A stretch of 28,905 nucleotides of DNA from an uncultured Bacteroides sp. (GTDB lineage: Bacteria; Bacteroidota; Bacteroidia; Bacteroidales; Bacteroidaceae), in assembly GCF_949298305.1 (NCBI RefSeq), contig NZ_CASFWU010000050.1, positions 1 through 28,905 of the forward strand, written 5' to 3'. Below are positions 13,185 to 22,915 of this stretch, piece after piece. Every line of letters starts with the position of its first letter. Position 1 is the stretch's first letter. Under the pieces are notes generated by a model. It made no database searches and was not told the origin of the DNA. It was given only the letters and a program-made list of their open reading frames with translations. Both the position numbers and the translations under genes were made by a program.

Positions 13185-15548
13185 TCAGAAAGGATAACCG
13201 ATGGCAAAATGCAGCGCCAGGCTGTCTTTGAACTTGGGGATATTGTAATATCCCGACTTGCCTGTCTCGTAGGGGTCGTGCAGTCCCACTCCGCAATCGA
13301 GGCGGAAAACCAGGAAATCCATGTCGTAGCGCAGGCCGGCACCGGTGCCCAGCGCTATCTGCTTGGCAAAATTCTTCAGGGTCAGTTCGCCGCTGGGACG
13401 GGCTTCGTCGGGACGCATCAGCCAGACGTTGCCGGCATCCAGGAAGACGGCTCCGTGCAGGTCGCCCACAATGCGGAAGCGGTATTCCACGTTGGCTTCC
13501 ATACGGATGTCGCCCACGTGGTTGATGAAGGAGTATTTGTTATCCTTGTCGGGAGGGTAGCCGCCGGGACCCACGCTGCGGGCTGCAAAGGCGCGTACGC
13601 TGTTGGCACCGCCTATGTAGAACTGTTCGGTGTAGGGCGCCGTTGTGGCATTGCCGTAAGACCAGACCACGCCGCCCGCCACGCGCGAGGCTATCATCTG
13701 GTTTCTGTCTATGCGGTAGTGGTAGCGGAACTCGCTGTTCAGCTTCAGGAACTGGGCAAAGGGCACGCCCAGCAACTTCTTGTCCCGCTGGCTGAAGGGC
13801 TGGCCGAAGAGACGGTAGACGAGTGATGTGACGTTGCCAGCCGAAGCCACCGTGGTTTGCCACCAGATGGGGTTCCGCACGCCGCGCAGGGAGCTGTTGT
13901 CGTACGTATAGGTGTACTCCATGGCGGGTATGAACTGGTCGCGCAGGCTGACGTATAGGGCCGGGTTCTCTTCCTGGAGGTTCTTGAACTCTTCCGTAGG
14001 ATTGCGCAGTACATTAAAGGTCAGGCGGAAGGGCGTAAAGCTGTGCTTGGCCGTTGGCTTCGGCTGGAAGTCGTAGGTGGCGTTGCCGCCGAAAGCCAGC
14101 AGCTTGTAGTATTTGGCCCGGTTCAGCTGGTCTACATACAGACGGAAAGTGGTGGTGGCCGGGAAGTCGTATTCGCGGTCGCCCATCTGCGGGAAGACTA
14201 CGCGCGGAAAGGTCAGCGAGCTGGAAAGTCCCAGTTCGTAACTGTTCATCAGCGACGAGCGGTCCTTGCCTGTCTGCCATTCGTAGGAGCCGCTCAGTTT
14301 CACATTCCAGGTTTCGCCGCCGCCGAAGACGTTGTTCTTCGTCAGGGTGAAGGCGGCTCCCGGGCCTGCCTGGTTATTGCTTTTCATCTTTACGTTGAAG
14401 TCCAGCTCTGCGTCGTAGGGCTTGTCCAGCATGGCCATTACGTTCAGGTCCAGCGTATCGGAGAGGAGGGCCGTGTCGCGCGGCGTGTACTGCATGTCCA
14501 GGTAGCGGAAGATGCCGACACTGCTCAGGCGGTTCTGGATGCGGCTCTGCCGGTACTCGCTGTACAGCTTCTGATACGAACGGCGGCGCGCTATGCCCGT
14601 GCTGTCCGCCACTTGCTGTTTCCGGCGGTAGTTCTGGTAGTTCATCCAGCGGTAGAGCATGTTGGGGCGCACCCGCAACTTGTCGTGGTAATATATCCGC
14701 AGGCCTTTGTAAATCAGGCTGTCATTGGGCAGCTCTCCCTGTTTCCCATAGAGATAGAAAGAGGCCTTGCCTACGTAGAAGGGCCGTTCGGCGTCCTTGG
14801 GCATGCCGGCCACGGGTACCATGCGCATGGCCACATGTCCGCCCGGCACCAGCGTTGTGTCTGCCTGATAGGTAAGGTAATCGGGGCGGAAATAGTAGTA
14901 ACCCACGTTGCGAAGCAGACTGCTGATGCGGGTACGCTCGCCGTCGAGGTCGGTGACGTTGAACTGCTCGCCCGGACGGATGAGTGACCGGCGGCGGCTC
15001 ATCTCCATGATGCGCAGGGTGCGCTCGTTGAAACCGCTGAAGAAGACCGTATCGATGAAGTAGGGGTTACGCATGTTCACGGTATATTGCAGCTTCACCT
15101 TCAGCGTGTCCTTGGGGTCATAGAAGGTCTGGTAACTGACATCTCCGTTGAAATAGCCGTAGTCGCGCAGGATGTTCTTGGCTGCCTTCACGCGTATGTC
15201 GGGATTGACCGTAGAGAGGAACACGGGCTTGGAGGCGAACCGGTTGAATATCATCCGTCCCAGGCCGCTCTCGTAGTTCACGAAGCCGTTGTATATCCAC
15301 AGCCCCACGGGGAAGGGCATACGCAGGGTGGAACTGCCCAGGAAGGAGTTGTTGGGAGCCGTGGCAAGGGCTGCCTCCACTTCCTCCAGGGCCGTATTGC
15401 CTACGGAGGTGGGGGTGGGATTGTCCACAATCATCCCTTTCTGCCCGATGTAGAGGACTTCCCCCTCGGGCAGGTTCCGCGTGGTGGAGCAGGCTGCAAG
15501 CAGCAGGCACAGCGCCAGGCCGGTCATGAACCGTTTCATCTCATTCAT
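13185..15548 (-). CDS. tamL: TamL, lipidated TamA/BamA-family outer-membrane protein
   Basis: A 787-residue Omp85-family protein. The N-terminus (MNEMKRFMTG, then LALCLLLAACSTT) is a lipoprotein signal with Cys20, which distinguishes the Bacteroidetes TamL from proteobacterial TamA. POTRA-type domains fill about residues 30-370. The C-terminal half is a 16-stranded surface-antigen barrel, with YIGGANSVRAFAARSVGPGG (about 645-664) close to the conserved GG-x-S-x-RG barrel region and a terminal Phe typical of outer-membrane barrels. It inserts outer-membrane proteins together with TamB. Its start overlaps the tamB stop by 8 bp, implying translational coupling. An ATG three codons in is an equally good start. 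Confidence 0.92.
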   Translation of the reverse strand: MNEMKRFMTGLALCLLLAACSTTRNLPEGEVLYIGQKGMIVDNPTPTSVGNTALEEVEAALATAPNNSFLGSSTLRMPFPVGLWIYNGFVNYESGLGRMIFNRFASKPVFLSTVNPDIRVKAAKNILRDYGYFNGDVSYQTFYDPKDTLKVKLQYTVNMRNPYFIDTVFFSGFNERTLRIMEMSRRRSLIRPGEQFNVTDLDGERTRISSLLRNVGYYYFRPDYLTYQADTTLVPGGHVAMRMVPVAGMPKDAERPFYVGKASFYLYGKQGELPNDSLIYKGLRIYYHDKLRVRPNMLYRWMNYQNYRRKQQVADSTGIARRRSYQKLYSEYRQSRIQNRLSSVGIFRYLDMQYTPRDTALLSDTLDLNVMAMLDKPYDAELDFNVKMKSNNQAGPGAAFTLTKNNVFGGGETWNVKLSGSYEWQTGKDRSSLMNSYELGLSSSLTFPRVVFPQMGDREYDFPATTTFRLYVDQLNRAKYYKLLAFGGNATYDFQPKPTAKHSFTPFRLTFNVLRNPTEEFKNLQEENPALYVSLRDQFIPAMEYTYTYDNSSLRGVRNPIWWQTTVASAGNVTSLVYRLFGQPFSQRDKKLLGVPFAQFLKLNSEFRYHYRIDRNQMIASRVAGGVVWSYGNATTAPYTEQFYIGGANSVRAFAARSVGPGGYPPDKDNKYSFINHVGDIRMEANVEYRFRIVGDLHGAVFLDAGNVWLMRPDEARPSGELTLKNFAKQIALGTGAGLRYDMDFLVFRLDCGVGLHDPYETGKSGYYNIPKFKDSLALHFAIGYPF

Positions 15549-18500
15549 CGCTCTCTACTTTTTTCCTTTTGTTCCTTTTGAAGATGAAGAGTTCGCCCAG
15601 GCGGTCCATCTTCCGGCGGAGCACGAGACCCACACCCGTCTCGGTGATTTCTCCATCCAATATGCTGTCATAATTCTTGTCGTGGAACACACGCACATAG
15701 CGGGTGCCCGAGGCATCCAGGCGGTATTCCACCGAGATGTTGTCTATGAACGACTCCACGTCGTTGGTCGCGTTGGCTCCGGTAGACACCTTGCCGCCGA
15801 TGATAATCTGCACGCGGTCGTTGAAGAAGCGCTGCGAGTAGCGGAAGCTGTAGTCGGTCTGCTTGTCGCCCGTCTCGGCGGCGGTGCGGTCTTCCACGCC
15901 CACACTGAAGCTGGCGTTCGCGCTGGCCAGGGCCGAACCGGCCAAGGCGTTGATTTGGCTCTGGAGCACGCTGTTCAGGGCAGAGCCCATCGAGAAGCCG
16001 CCGCCCTTGCCTCCGTTGTTCAGGTAGACGCCCGTAGCCAGCATGGCAATGGCCTGCTTGCTGCGCTCTTCGGCACCCATGGCCTGCAGTTCGTTTTCCA
16101 CGGTGGCGTCGTCGGGCGCGGCGATGTCAAACACCAGTTCGGGCGCCTCCAGCCGGTTCTTGATGGAGATGGACACGTCGAAGTTCACCGTGCGCGAACC
16201 GTTGTCTCCGTCGGCCACCGAGGCGCGGACGCGTTCCGTGGCCTTCAGGTTCAGGGTGGGGTTCATCAGGTTGCCCTTCCAGTCCACATAGCTGCCGCTG
16301 GCAAACTGGAACTCCTTCAGGGGGATGATGGGCAGCGAATACTTCATGACGCCTCCCGAAAGGGTGTAGCGTCCTGTCAGGTTCATGTTGCCCTGCGGCG
16401 TATATTGCAGGCTGAGGTCTCCTCCGCCCTCCAGCTGCACGTACTTGCTGCGGTCGGCGCTGAGGTCGGCGCGCAGCTGCACGGCCTCGTCGATGTGGAC
16501 CGTCATAATCATGTCCATGCCTCCCAGCGACATGGTGGGAACTTCGTCGGCAGCGACAACGGTGGTGTCGCCAAAGGAGGTGAAGGTCACCAGGCCGTCC
16601 AGGCGGTCTTCCACCGTCAGGGGCGAGTCGGTCAGCACATAAGTGACGTCCGTATTGCCCAGCAGATTCATGTTGCCTCTCATCACCAGCGCGTCGAGCG
16701 GTCCGCGGAGGGTGGCCGTCAGGTCTACGAATATCTTGCCGTACACCAGGCTCTCGCGTGTGCGGGGAGCGTCCAGCAGCGTATAGTTCATGGCCCGCAG
16801 GTTGAGTTCGGCCGTAGGCTGTTCCACCTTGCGGAAGTCCACATTGCCGTCTATGGTGAAGGGATTGCGGCTGGTGGTATAGATGGCGAATTTGTTGAAC
16901 AGCAGGCGGTTGTCCTTTATCTCCAGCGGACGCTTGTCGAACCAGTAGCGTGCGCCCACCTGGCGGGCAGATACCGACACGCTGTCCAGCGAGACTTGGC
17001 CGTTGAAGAGCGGACTGTCTGACGTTCCGCTCACCTCCAGTTCGCCGTTGACATGGCCCGTCAGTGCCACCAGCTGTTCGGGCACGAAGGAATTGGCAAT
17101 CTCCAGCGGGAAGCGTTCCAGGCGGGTCGTTACGTCTACCTCACTCTTCCCGTCGGCCTGCTTCAGGGCGCCGTCGGCCGAGAGGACTTCTTCGTCGTTG
17201 AATGTCATGTACGTGCTCAGATAGTGTACGTTGTCCTCGCCGGGCAGCCAGGTGGCTCCCAGGCCTATATCGCCCACGGGGCGGTGGTTGTAGGTGAGCT
17301 GCCGGACGTTGGCCTCGGCCGAAAGCTGGAGCGAGGTGGCCTTCTGGATGTAGGTGGCCTCGGCCGAGAAGAGGCCCGTCATGCGCGGCATGTAGGGCAG
17401 CATGTTGCTGAGCTCGCTCAGCTTGAAGCGGCTCAGTTCCACATTCATGTTCTGAAGGGACAGGGTGTCGCTGCGGTCTGACTGCATGCGGAAGCACAGA
17501 CCGTCGTCGCTGTCCATGTCCACATTGGCATACAGGCGCATGTCCTTGTGCAGGTATATCCAGTTGCTGTTGTCTACAAAACGGAACTTGCGGAAGGCGA
17601 TGACCGGCTCGGCAGGCGTCAGCTGGAACAGTACCCCGTTGCCCTTGCCGTTCCCCTCGCTCAGCGGACGGGCGTTCACCCCGAAGAGCAGGCCCGTATC
17701 GCCGTTCCCGTCCTTGAAGTCTACGGTCAGCCCGGCGTCCTCGCTGCGTATTTCGCCCGTGAGCAGGCTGCGGAAGACGTACTGCGGATTGCCGGGAGCG
17801 TTGATGACGCCGCCCTGCAACTGGATGCGCGAGGTGTCCTGGCGGATGGCAAAGAAGATGGTGTCCAGCTGCAGCGAGTCTACGTGCAGGCCGTGCAGGG
17901 CGCTGCGTCCGTTGATGCCCACCTGGGGCGTGAAGCCGAAGTTGAGCTTGAAGTCGTCGTAAGTGATGTCCTTCGTGGCCAGGAAGTATCCCACGGGGTT
18001 CTGCCTGCCCGCCGTGAGGTTGATGCCCGCCGAGGGCAGCAGGCGGCGCAGGGCCGCATGGTCCAGCTTGCGGTTTTCTATCTGTGCCGTCAGTTCGGCC
18101 ATGAAGCGGTCCGACTGCTCCATCAGTTTCTTCAGCGTGCTGTGGGCACGGAAGCGGAAGTCGAGGTCGCCCGCCGTGAGTTGCAGCTTGATGGAGTCGT
18201 GGCGTGCCTCGCCTCCCAGGCTGAAGGCAAAGGGCCGTTCCAGCGGGCGGGGGGCGATGCCCAGCTTGTAGAGGTCTACCTCGTCGACGTTCAGGGCTAT
18301 CTTGCCGTCCAGATAACGGCGGTCCAGGCGCATCTCGGCGGCCGTCTGCATCTTCAGCAGGGTATTGTCGCTCGTCAGCTTCAGTGTGGCCAGCGCCGAC
18401 TTCAGGCCGGCGTCGAGCGTGACGCCCGACACCTTCCAGCGGCCGTAGTGCAGCTGTCCCAGCGCCAGATGTACTTCGGACCGGGTGCGTGCCGAGGTGA

Positions 18501-20091
18501 GGTCGGTGCCCCGTCCCCGGGCCGAGGCCTTGGCCGAGAGGGTGTAAATCGAGTCTTTGGGCAGGAAGTGGTGAAGCTGGAGCGTGTCGGCCCTCAGGTC
18601 GGCCCGGTACTCTTCGGTGGACGTATTGTAGGCGGCGTCCAGGTGCAGCGTGCCTTGCCGCTCGCGCAGGTTGAGCAGGGCGGAGTAGGCAGGGCCGTCC
18701 AGGCGGAGGCGCGCGTCAAGCTTCATGCTGTCGGGCACCACCAGCGAGCCGTCGGGCGTGACGCCCGTCAGTCCTGTCAGGAAGTTCAGGTTCAGGGTCT
18801 GCATCTGCAGGTCCAGCGTGCCGTTTCGCTGCAGGCTGTCCGTCAGGTTCCACAGCTCGCCCCCGCCCTCCAGCAGGAAGGCGCCGGGCAGTTCGGCCGA
18901 GAAGCGCGATATCTGCATCTGCTTCAGGTTGCCGTCCGTGCCCGCATGGATGACCAGCGGGCGGAAGGGGTAGGCGTCGGTAAAGGTCTTGGGCAGGCCT
19001 CCGGCAAAGAGCAGCACGTCCTGCTTGCCTATGCGGGCGTTGAAGCGGGCGCTGAGGCGGCCCGTGGTGGGTATGTTCACCAGTTCCCAGTAGGTCTGGG
19101 CGGTCAGGTCCATTTCGCTGTGGGGGGTGAGCAGGCGCAGGGAGGGCACGCGGATGACGGTCGAGTCGGCAAACAGGCGTCCTGTCAGCGAGGTGACGCT
19201 GAGGCCCGAGCGCTCGTTCATGGAGAATTCGCGCACCACGGCATTGAGGTTGCGCCCGTAGGCCATCACGGAGTCGATGCCGATGCGTATGTCGCGCAGG
19301 GCGATGTGCGAGGCGTCGAAGCCCTCGGCCGGCTCGGAACCGCCCGTGTCGTACTTGAGCGTGGAGCCCGAGAGCAGGAAGCGGCGCCAGCCGTAGAACT
19401 GCTTTCCCAGGTCGGCGTCGGCATCTTCTATCACGGCTTCGCCCAGCGTGGCGGCCAGGCGCACGGAGTCGAGCGGCATGTCCAGTGTCAGCGACACGTT
19501 CTTCAGCTTCAGCGCGTGCAGCGCCACCTTCCAGTTCAGTGCCGTAGTGGTCGTGTCGGGCGGCGTCTGGGTGGTATCGGCCAGTTCCACCTGCAAGTGG
19601 GTGTCGCTCAGTTCCACCTGGTTCAGTATGGCGTCTTCGGCCGTCAGGTCAATGCCGTGGCTGGCCAGGAAGAACTTGCCCAGCACTCCCTTGACGCGCA
19701 TGCCCTCCACCAGTCCGGCCGAATTGACGGCCACCTGGCTCAGGGTGATATTGTCCACCTCCACCCGGCCCTTCAGGAGCGGCCAGGCCTGTACACGCAC
19801 CTCCAGCCGCTGCAGGTCCAGCAGGGTGTCGGGCCGCGCCTGGCCCTGCGCAGGGTCGGCCGGCTGTATCACCCGCACGCCGCGCACCAGCAGGTTCAGG
19901 GGGAAGCGCAGGTCGATGCGCTCCACAGATATGTCCATGCCTGTGGCTTCCGACGCCATTGCCGTGACCTGCTTCCTCAGTACGTTCTGCACGGGAGGCA
20001 CGTAAAGCAATATCATCAGCACCAGGAACAACAGGATGGGTGTGAGCAATATCCACACTGCCCTTTTCAACCATTTCTTTCTCGTCTTCAT
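15541..20091 (-). CDS. tamB: Translocation/assembly module protein TamB
   Basis: A 1516-residue protein: basic start, one N-terminal membrane anchor (about 13-31), then a very long repetitive beta-rich periplasmic body, and a C-terminal DUF490/TamB domain over roughly the last 400 residues. Late parts include SVGVEDRTAAETGDKQTDYS and YSQRFFNDRVQIIIGGKVS, typical of TamB C-termini that contact the Omp85 partner. TamB spans the periplasm as a hydrophobic groove, helping outer-membrane protein assembly and probably lipid transport. It is directly upstream of tamL with an 8-bp overlap, the conserved arrangement in Bacteroidetes. The ATG at 20091 fits the anchor. A near-consensus TTacTTTG box lies at about 20184-20192 on the minus strand. 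Confidence 0.93.
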   Translation of the reverse strand: MKTRKKWLKRAVWILLTPILLFLVLMILLYVPPVQNVLRKQVTAMASEATGMDISVERIDLRFPLNLLVRGVRVIQPADPAQGQARPDTLLDLQRLEVRVQAWPLLKGRVEVDNITLSQVAVNSAGLVEGMRVKGVLGKFFLASHGIDLTAEDAILNQVELSDTHLQVELADTTQTPPDTTTTALNWKVALHALKLKNVSLTLDMPLDSVRLAATLGEAVIEDADADLGKQFYGWRRFLLSGSTLKYDTGGSEPAEGFDASHIALRDIRIGIDSVMAYGRNLNAVVREFSMNERSGLSVTSLTGRLFADSTVIRVPSLRLLTPHSEMDLTAQTYWELVNIPTTGRLSARFNARIGKQDVLLFAGGLPKTFTDAYPFRPLVIHAGTDGNLKQMQISRFSAELPGAFLLEGGGELWNLTDSLQRNGTLDLQMQTLNLNFLTGLTGVTPDGSLVVPDSMKLDARLRLDGPAYSALLNLRERQGTLHLDAAYNTSTEEYRADLRADTLQLHHFLPKDSIYTLSAKASARGRGTDLTSARTRSEVHLALGQLHYGRWKVSGVTLDAGLKSALATLKLTSDNTLLKMQTAAEMRLDRRYLDGKIALNVDEVDLYKLGIAPRPLERPFAFSLGGEARHDSIKLQLTAGDLDFRFRAHSTLKKLMEQSDRFMAELTAQIENRKLDHAALRRLLPSAGINLTAGRQNPVGYFLATKDITYDDFKLNFGFTPQVGINGRSALHGLHVDSLQLDTIFFAIRQDTSRIQLQGGVINAPGNPQYVFRSLLTGEIRSEDAGLTVDFKDGNGDTGLLFGVNARPLSEGNGKGNGVLFQLTPAEPVIAFRKFRFVDNSNWIYLHKDMRLYANVDMDSDDGLCFRMQSDRSDTLSLQNMNVELSRFKLSELSNMLPYMPRMTGLFSAEATYIQKATSLQLSAEANVRQLTYNHRPVGDIGLGATWLPGEDNVHYLSTYMTFNDEEVLSADGALKQADGKSEVDVTTRLERFPLEIANSFVPEQLVALTGHVNGELEVSGTSDSPLFNGQVSLDSVSVSARQVGARYWFDKRPLEIKDNRLLFNKFAIYTTSRNPFTIDGNVDFRKVEQPTAELNLRAMNYTLLDAPRTRESLVYGKIFVDLTATLRGPLDALVMRGNMNLLGNTDVTYVLTDSPLTVEDRLDGLVTFTSFGDTTVVAADEVPTMSLGGMDMIMTVHIDEAVQLRADLSADRSKYVQLEGGGDLSLQYTPQGNMNLTGRYTLSGGVMKYSLPIIPLKEFQFASGSYVDWKGNLMNPTLNLKATERVRASVADGDNGSRTVNFDVSISIKNRLEAPELVFDIAAPDDATVENELQAMGAEERSKQAIAMLATGVYLNNGGKGGGFSMGSALNSVLQSQINALAGSALASANASFSVGVEDRTAAETGDKQTDYSFRYSQRFFNDRVQIIIGGKVSTGANATNDVESFIDNISVEYRLDASGTRYVRVFHDKNYDSILDGEITETGVGLVLRRKMDRLGELFIFKRNKRKKVESDE

Positions 20092-20563
20092 ATCAAGCGT
20101 TCACAAGTGAAGCATGGCCTGCCGGAATGAAGGAACAGCATCTGTCTTGTCAAGATGTTTTCAACAGGCCGGACAAACCTATCGCAAAGTAAACAATTTA
20201 TTTCGACATTTGTTGCTCCCGGGCCAAAAAGTATTCGGCCTTTCGCCCCGTGGCCGGAACCCGCCTTACGGGGCGATTCTGAAAACTGCTGGGCATCAGC
20301 GGTTTGGCGTGACGGCGGAAAAGAAAAAACTGACGGGACGGATGGCGCTTGCTGCCCGCCCGGACAATGCCTGCATGGTGTCCGGACAATGCAAGCACGG
20401 TCTGCGGAGAATGCAAGCGTCGTCCGGACACCATGCGGGCATTGTCCGATAGAGGTGCGGCTGTCTTCGGAAAAGGAAACGCCTGGCGGAGGATGGGGGG
20501 GAGGGGAGACGGCCTGTCTTGTAAATACAATTTATCTTTCCGGACCGTGAAGGCCGTCGGGCG
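20092..20563. other. Gene-free gap between tamB and the kinase gene
   Basis: No gene supported. It holds the probable tamB leader, an 8-bp GC hairpin CGCCCCGT/ACGGGGCG (20244-20251 and 20268-20275), the 22-bp repeat element at 20361-20448, and an 8-bp stem GACGGCCT (20508-20515) / AGGCCGTC (20551-20558) just past the kinase stop, without a clear U-tract. Confidence 0.7.
20361..20448. repeat. 22-bp repeat element with a 26-bp inverted repeat
   Basis: Units at 20361, 20383 and 20405 share CGGACAATGCnnGCAnGG or close variants. The end is inverted: 20361-20386 (starting CGGACAATGCCTGCATGG) pairs with 20423-20448 at 25 of 26 positions around a 36-base loop. The units resemble those at 4785-4879. 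Confidence 0.85.
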
Positions 20564-22915
20564 TCACTGGGCGCCGGCCTGCGGGCCAGCCGTTTTCTCC
20601 TCCAGCTTCTCCAGCACATCGGCCACGGCAGAGAGGGCCTCGTCGGCACAATGCTTCAGGCGGTCGGTGAAGGAGGCGTCGCGGGCTGCTTCCAGTTCCC
20701 TCAGCCGGCCGACCAGCTTCTTGGCCCCGATGAGGGTGAAGAGGGGAATCATCTTGTGTGCCACGGCAGACATTTTCCGCGGGTCGGCTGCATCGCGGGC
20801 CTGCTGCAGGTATCCGCTGTTTGCGCGGGTTTCGGAAGCGAAGCTTTCAAGGATGGAGCGGGAGGCCGCCTCGTCGTCGCCCGAGAAGGCGGTAAGGGCC
20901 GTGAAGTCGTAGGAGGGCGGTGCGTCGTCCGGCTCGGGCGGCAGGGGCGCGTCTTCCGTTTCGCCGGTGCCGGTCGCCCCGGCGGTCTCGTCTCCGCAGC
21001 CTTCCACTTCCTGCAGCAGCTCCTTCACCGTGAAGGGCTTGTGCAGGCGGCCCGCAAAGCCGTGCTCTGCAAACTCTGCGCGCTTCATGTCGCTGCGGGC
21101 TGTGACGGCTATGACGGGAATGGTACGGGCCTGGGGGATGTTGGAGGCGCGCAGCAGCCTCAGCAGGTCGAAACCGTTGATGGCCGGCATCTGCACGTCG
21201 GTGAGCAGCACGTCGAAGTGTCCTTCCCGAAGCGCGTCGAGCAGTTCGTCCAGCTGCAGGCAGGCCACGGCGTCTATGCCTCCCTGCTCCAGCATGGAGG
21301 TGGTGAGCATGAGCTGGATGCGGTCGTCGTCTATCAGGGCCACCCGCAGGGCGGGGGCGGCAGAAGACGCGTCGGGCGTCGGCTCGGTCGGGTCTGCGTG
21401 GGTCTTTCCGTTTTCTTCCGTCTCCTTCCCGGTGTCTATGTGGACCGGGAACAGGGGAACGCGGAGGGTGAAGGTGCTGCCCTTGCCGGGGCGGCTGTCT
21501 ACCTCGATGGTGCCTTCGAGCAGCTGCACCAGCATGCGCACGATGGACAGGCCCAGCCCGAATCCCTCTTCGCCCTGCGCTCCGGGCAGGCGGGTGAATT
21601 CCTGGAAGATGCGTTCGCGGTCGGCGGGGTCCATGCCCTTGCCCGTATCGGTCACGGCTACCACCAGCCGGCGGTTTTCGTAACGGGCCTTGAGGGTGAT
21701 GCTTCCCCGTTCGGTGAACTTCACGGCGTTTGACAGCAGGTTGTTGATGATTTGCTTCAGGCGCAGCGGGTCGCAGATGTAAGTGCCCTCCAGCTCCTCG
21801 GCAATGTCGCAGTGCAGGGCCAGGCCTTTGGCGGAGGTCAGCGGTTCAAAGCTGACCCTGATTTCGTCCAGCAGGCGGGCGGGATGGAAGGTGACGCGGT
21901 TGATTTCGGCCTTGTGGAGGTCGAGGCGGTGAAAGTCAAGCAGGTCGACCACCAGCTTCAGCAGGTGCTGCGACGAGGTCTTCATGTTGTCCAGGTAGAA
22001 GCGTTGCCGCTCGTCCACGGTAAGCCGTGCCAACAGGTCGGCATAGCCCATGATGGAGCCCAGCGGTGCCTTGAAGTCGTGCGTGATGGCCAGCATCAGC
22101 TTCTCGCGGGTGGCCAGCAGGTCTTCCGCCCTGCGTCGGGCTTCCTCCAGCTGGCGGCGGTAGCGGTTGCTGCGGGTCACGTCCCTGCCTATCAGCACCA
22201 GGAAGAAGGCCGAAAGGAACACGGCTCCCACCGCCACGCCCGCAATGGTGCGGGCCGAACGCCTGCGCACGCTCTGCTGCTTCTCGGCCTCCATGCGGGC
22301 GCGCTCCAGCGTCTCCTGCTCGTAGGTCTTCAGCAGGCTGTCTATCTGCTCGGTCAGCAGGTGGTCCATGCGCTGCAGGGTGCGGTTGCGGCGCTTCACT
22401 ACGGTATTGGTTATTTTCTGCTGTTCGGCCACCTCGCGCAGCTTCTCCTGCAAGGAGTCCGTGGGGTTATAGAAGTCTATCACCGTGTCGGTGCTGAATT
22501 CCAAAGAAGTCTTCACCTGAATGGCGGTGTCCTTCTTGGGCGGGACAAAGACCTCGCCCAGACGGCGGAAGAAGCCCTTCTTCTTCGGTTTGGTGACAAT
22601 GGTGTCGCGATGGGCAATGATGCGGCGCTTCACCCGCTGCTGGGTGATGACCGAGTCTTGTGTGGCAATGATGTGTTCTATCTCGCTGGTGGAAATCATG
22701 CTGTCGTTGGCCTCGCTCAGCGTGCGCAGCATACGGATGGTGTTGGCGTCCTTCTTGCGGAGCAGGGTAATCAGGCTGTCGGCCCACATCATGTCCTTGT
22801 CCTCGGAGAGGGTGAGCTTGTCCACCTCCCGGTGTACGAACAACAGGGAGAAAAGCAATACGGCAAGCAGCAGCGTATAGCCAAGGACAATCTTTACTTT
22901 CGATACACTATTCAT
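20564..22915 (-). CDS. Hybrid sensor histidine kinase with receiver and Hpt domains
   Basis: A 783-residue inner-membrane kinase. TM1 (about 8-27), a mainly helical extracytoplasmic or coiled region (30-215), TM2 (about 222-243). HisKA: ITHDFKAPLGSIMGY with His279. HATPase: N-box QIINNLLSNAVKF (388-400), G1 VTDTGKGMD (421-429), G2 GFGLGLSIV (451-459). Receiver (about 524-635): LIDDDR, phospho-acceptor Asp573 in LLTDVQMPAINGFDLL, Lys626. A Pro/Glu-rich linker leads to an Hpt domain with His720 in AVAHKMIPLF. It therefore holds a complete His-Asp-His relay and needs an external final receiver; the NtrC-class regulator at 26499 is the nearest candidate. The start overlaps the MATE stop by 8 bp, so it is translated as the last gene of that operon. 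Signal unknown. Confidence 0.93.
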   Translation of the reverse strand: MNSVSKVKIVLGYTLLLAVLLFSLLFVHREVDKLTLSEDKDMMWADSLITLLRKKDANTIRMLRTLSEANDSMISTSEIEHIIATQDSVITQQRVKRRIIAHRDTIVTKPKKKGFFRRLGEVFVPPKKDTAIQVKTSLEFSTDTVIDFYNPTDSLQEKLREVAEQQKITNTVVKRRNRTLQRMDHLLTEQIDSLLKTYEQETLERARMEAEKQQSVRRRSARTIAGVAVGAVFLSAFFLVLIGRDVTRSNRYRRQLEEARRRAEDLLATREKLMLAITHDFKAPLGSIMGYADLLARLTVDERQRFYLDNMKTSSQHLLKLVVDLLDFHRLDLHKAEINRVTFHPARLLDEIRVSFEPLTSAKGLALHCDIAEELEGTYICDPLRLKQIINNLLSNAVKFTERGSITLKARYENRRLVVAVTDTGKGMDPADRERIFQEFTRLPGAQGEEGFGLGLSIVRMLVQLLEGTIEVDSRPGKGSTFTLRVPLFPVHIDTGKETEENGKTHADPTEPTPDASSAAPALRVALIDDDRIQLMLTTSMLEQGGIDAVACLQLDELLDALREGHFDVLLTDVQMPAINGFDLLRLLRASNIPQARTIPVIAVTARSDMKRAEFAEHGFAGRLHKPFTVKELLQEVEGCGDETAGATGTGETEDAPLPPEPDDAPPSYDFTALTAFSGDDEAASRSILESFASETRANSGYLQQARDAADPRKMSAVAHKMIPLFTLIGAKKLVGRLRELEAARDASFTDRLKHCADEALSAVADVLEKLEEKTAGPQAGAQ

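Noticed and set aside
17548..20130. An 860-codon plus-strand open frame opposite tamB
   Set aside because: Antisense to a well-supported gene, low-complexity composition rich in Gln, Val and Gly, no domain; caused by GC-rich codon bias.
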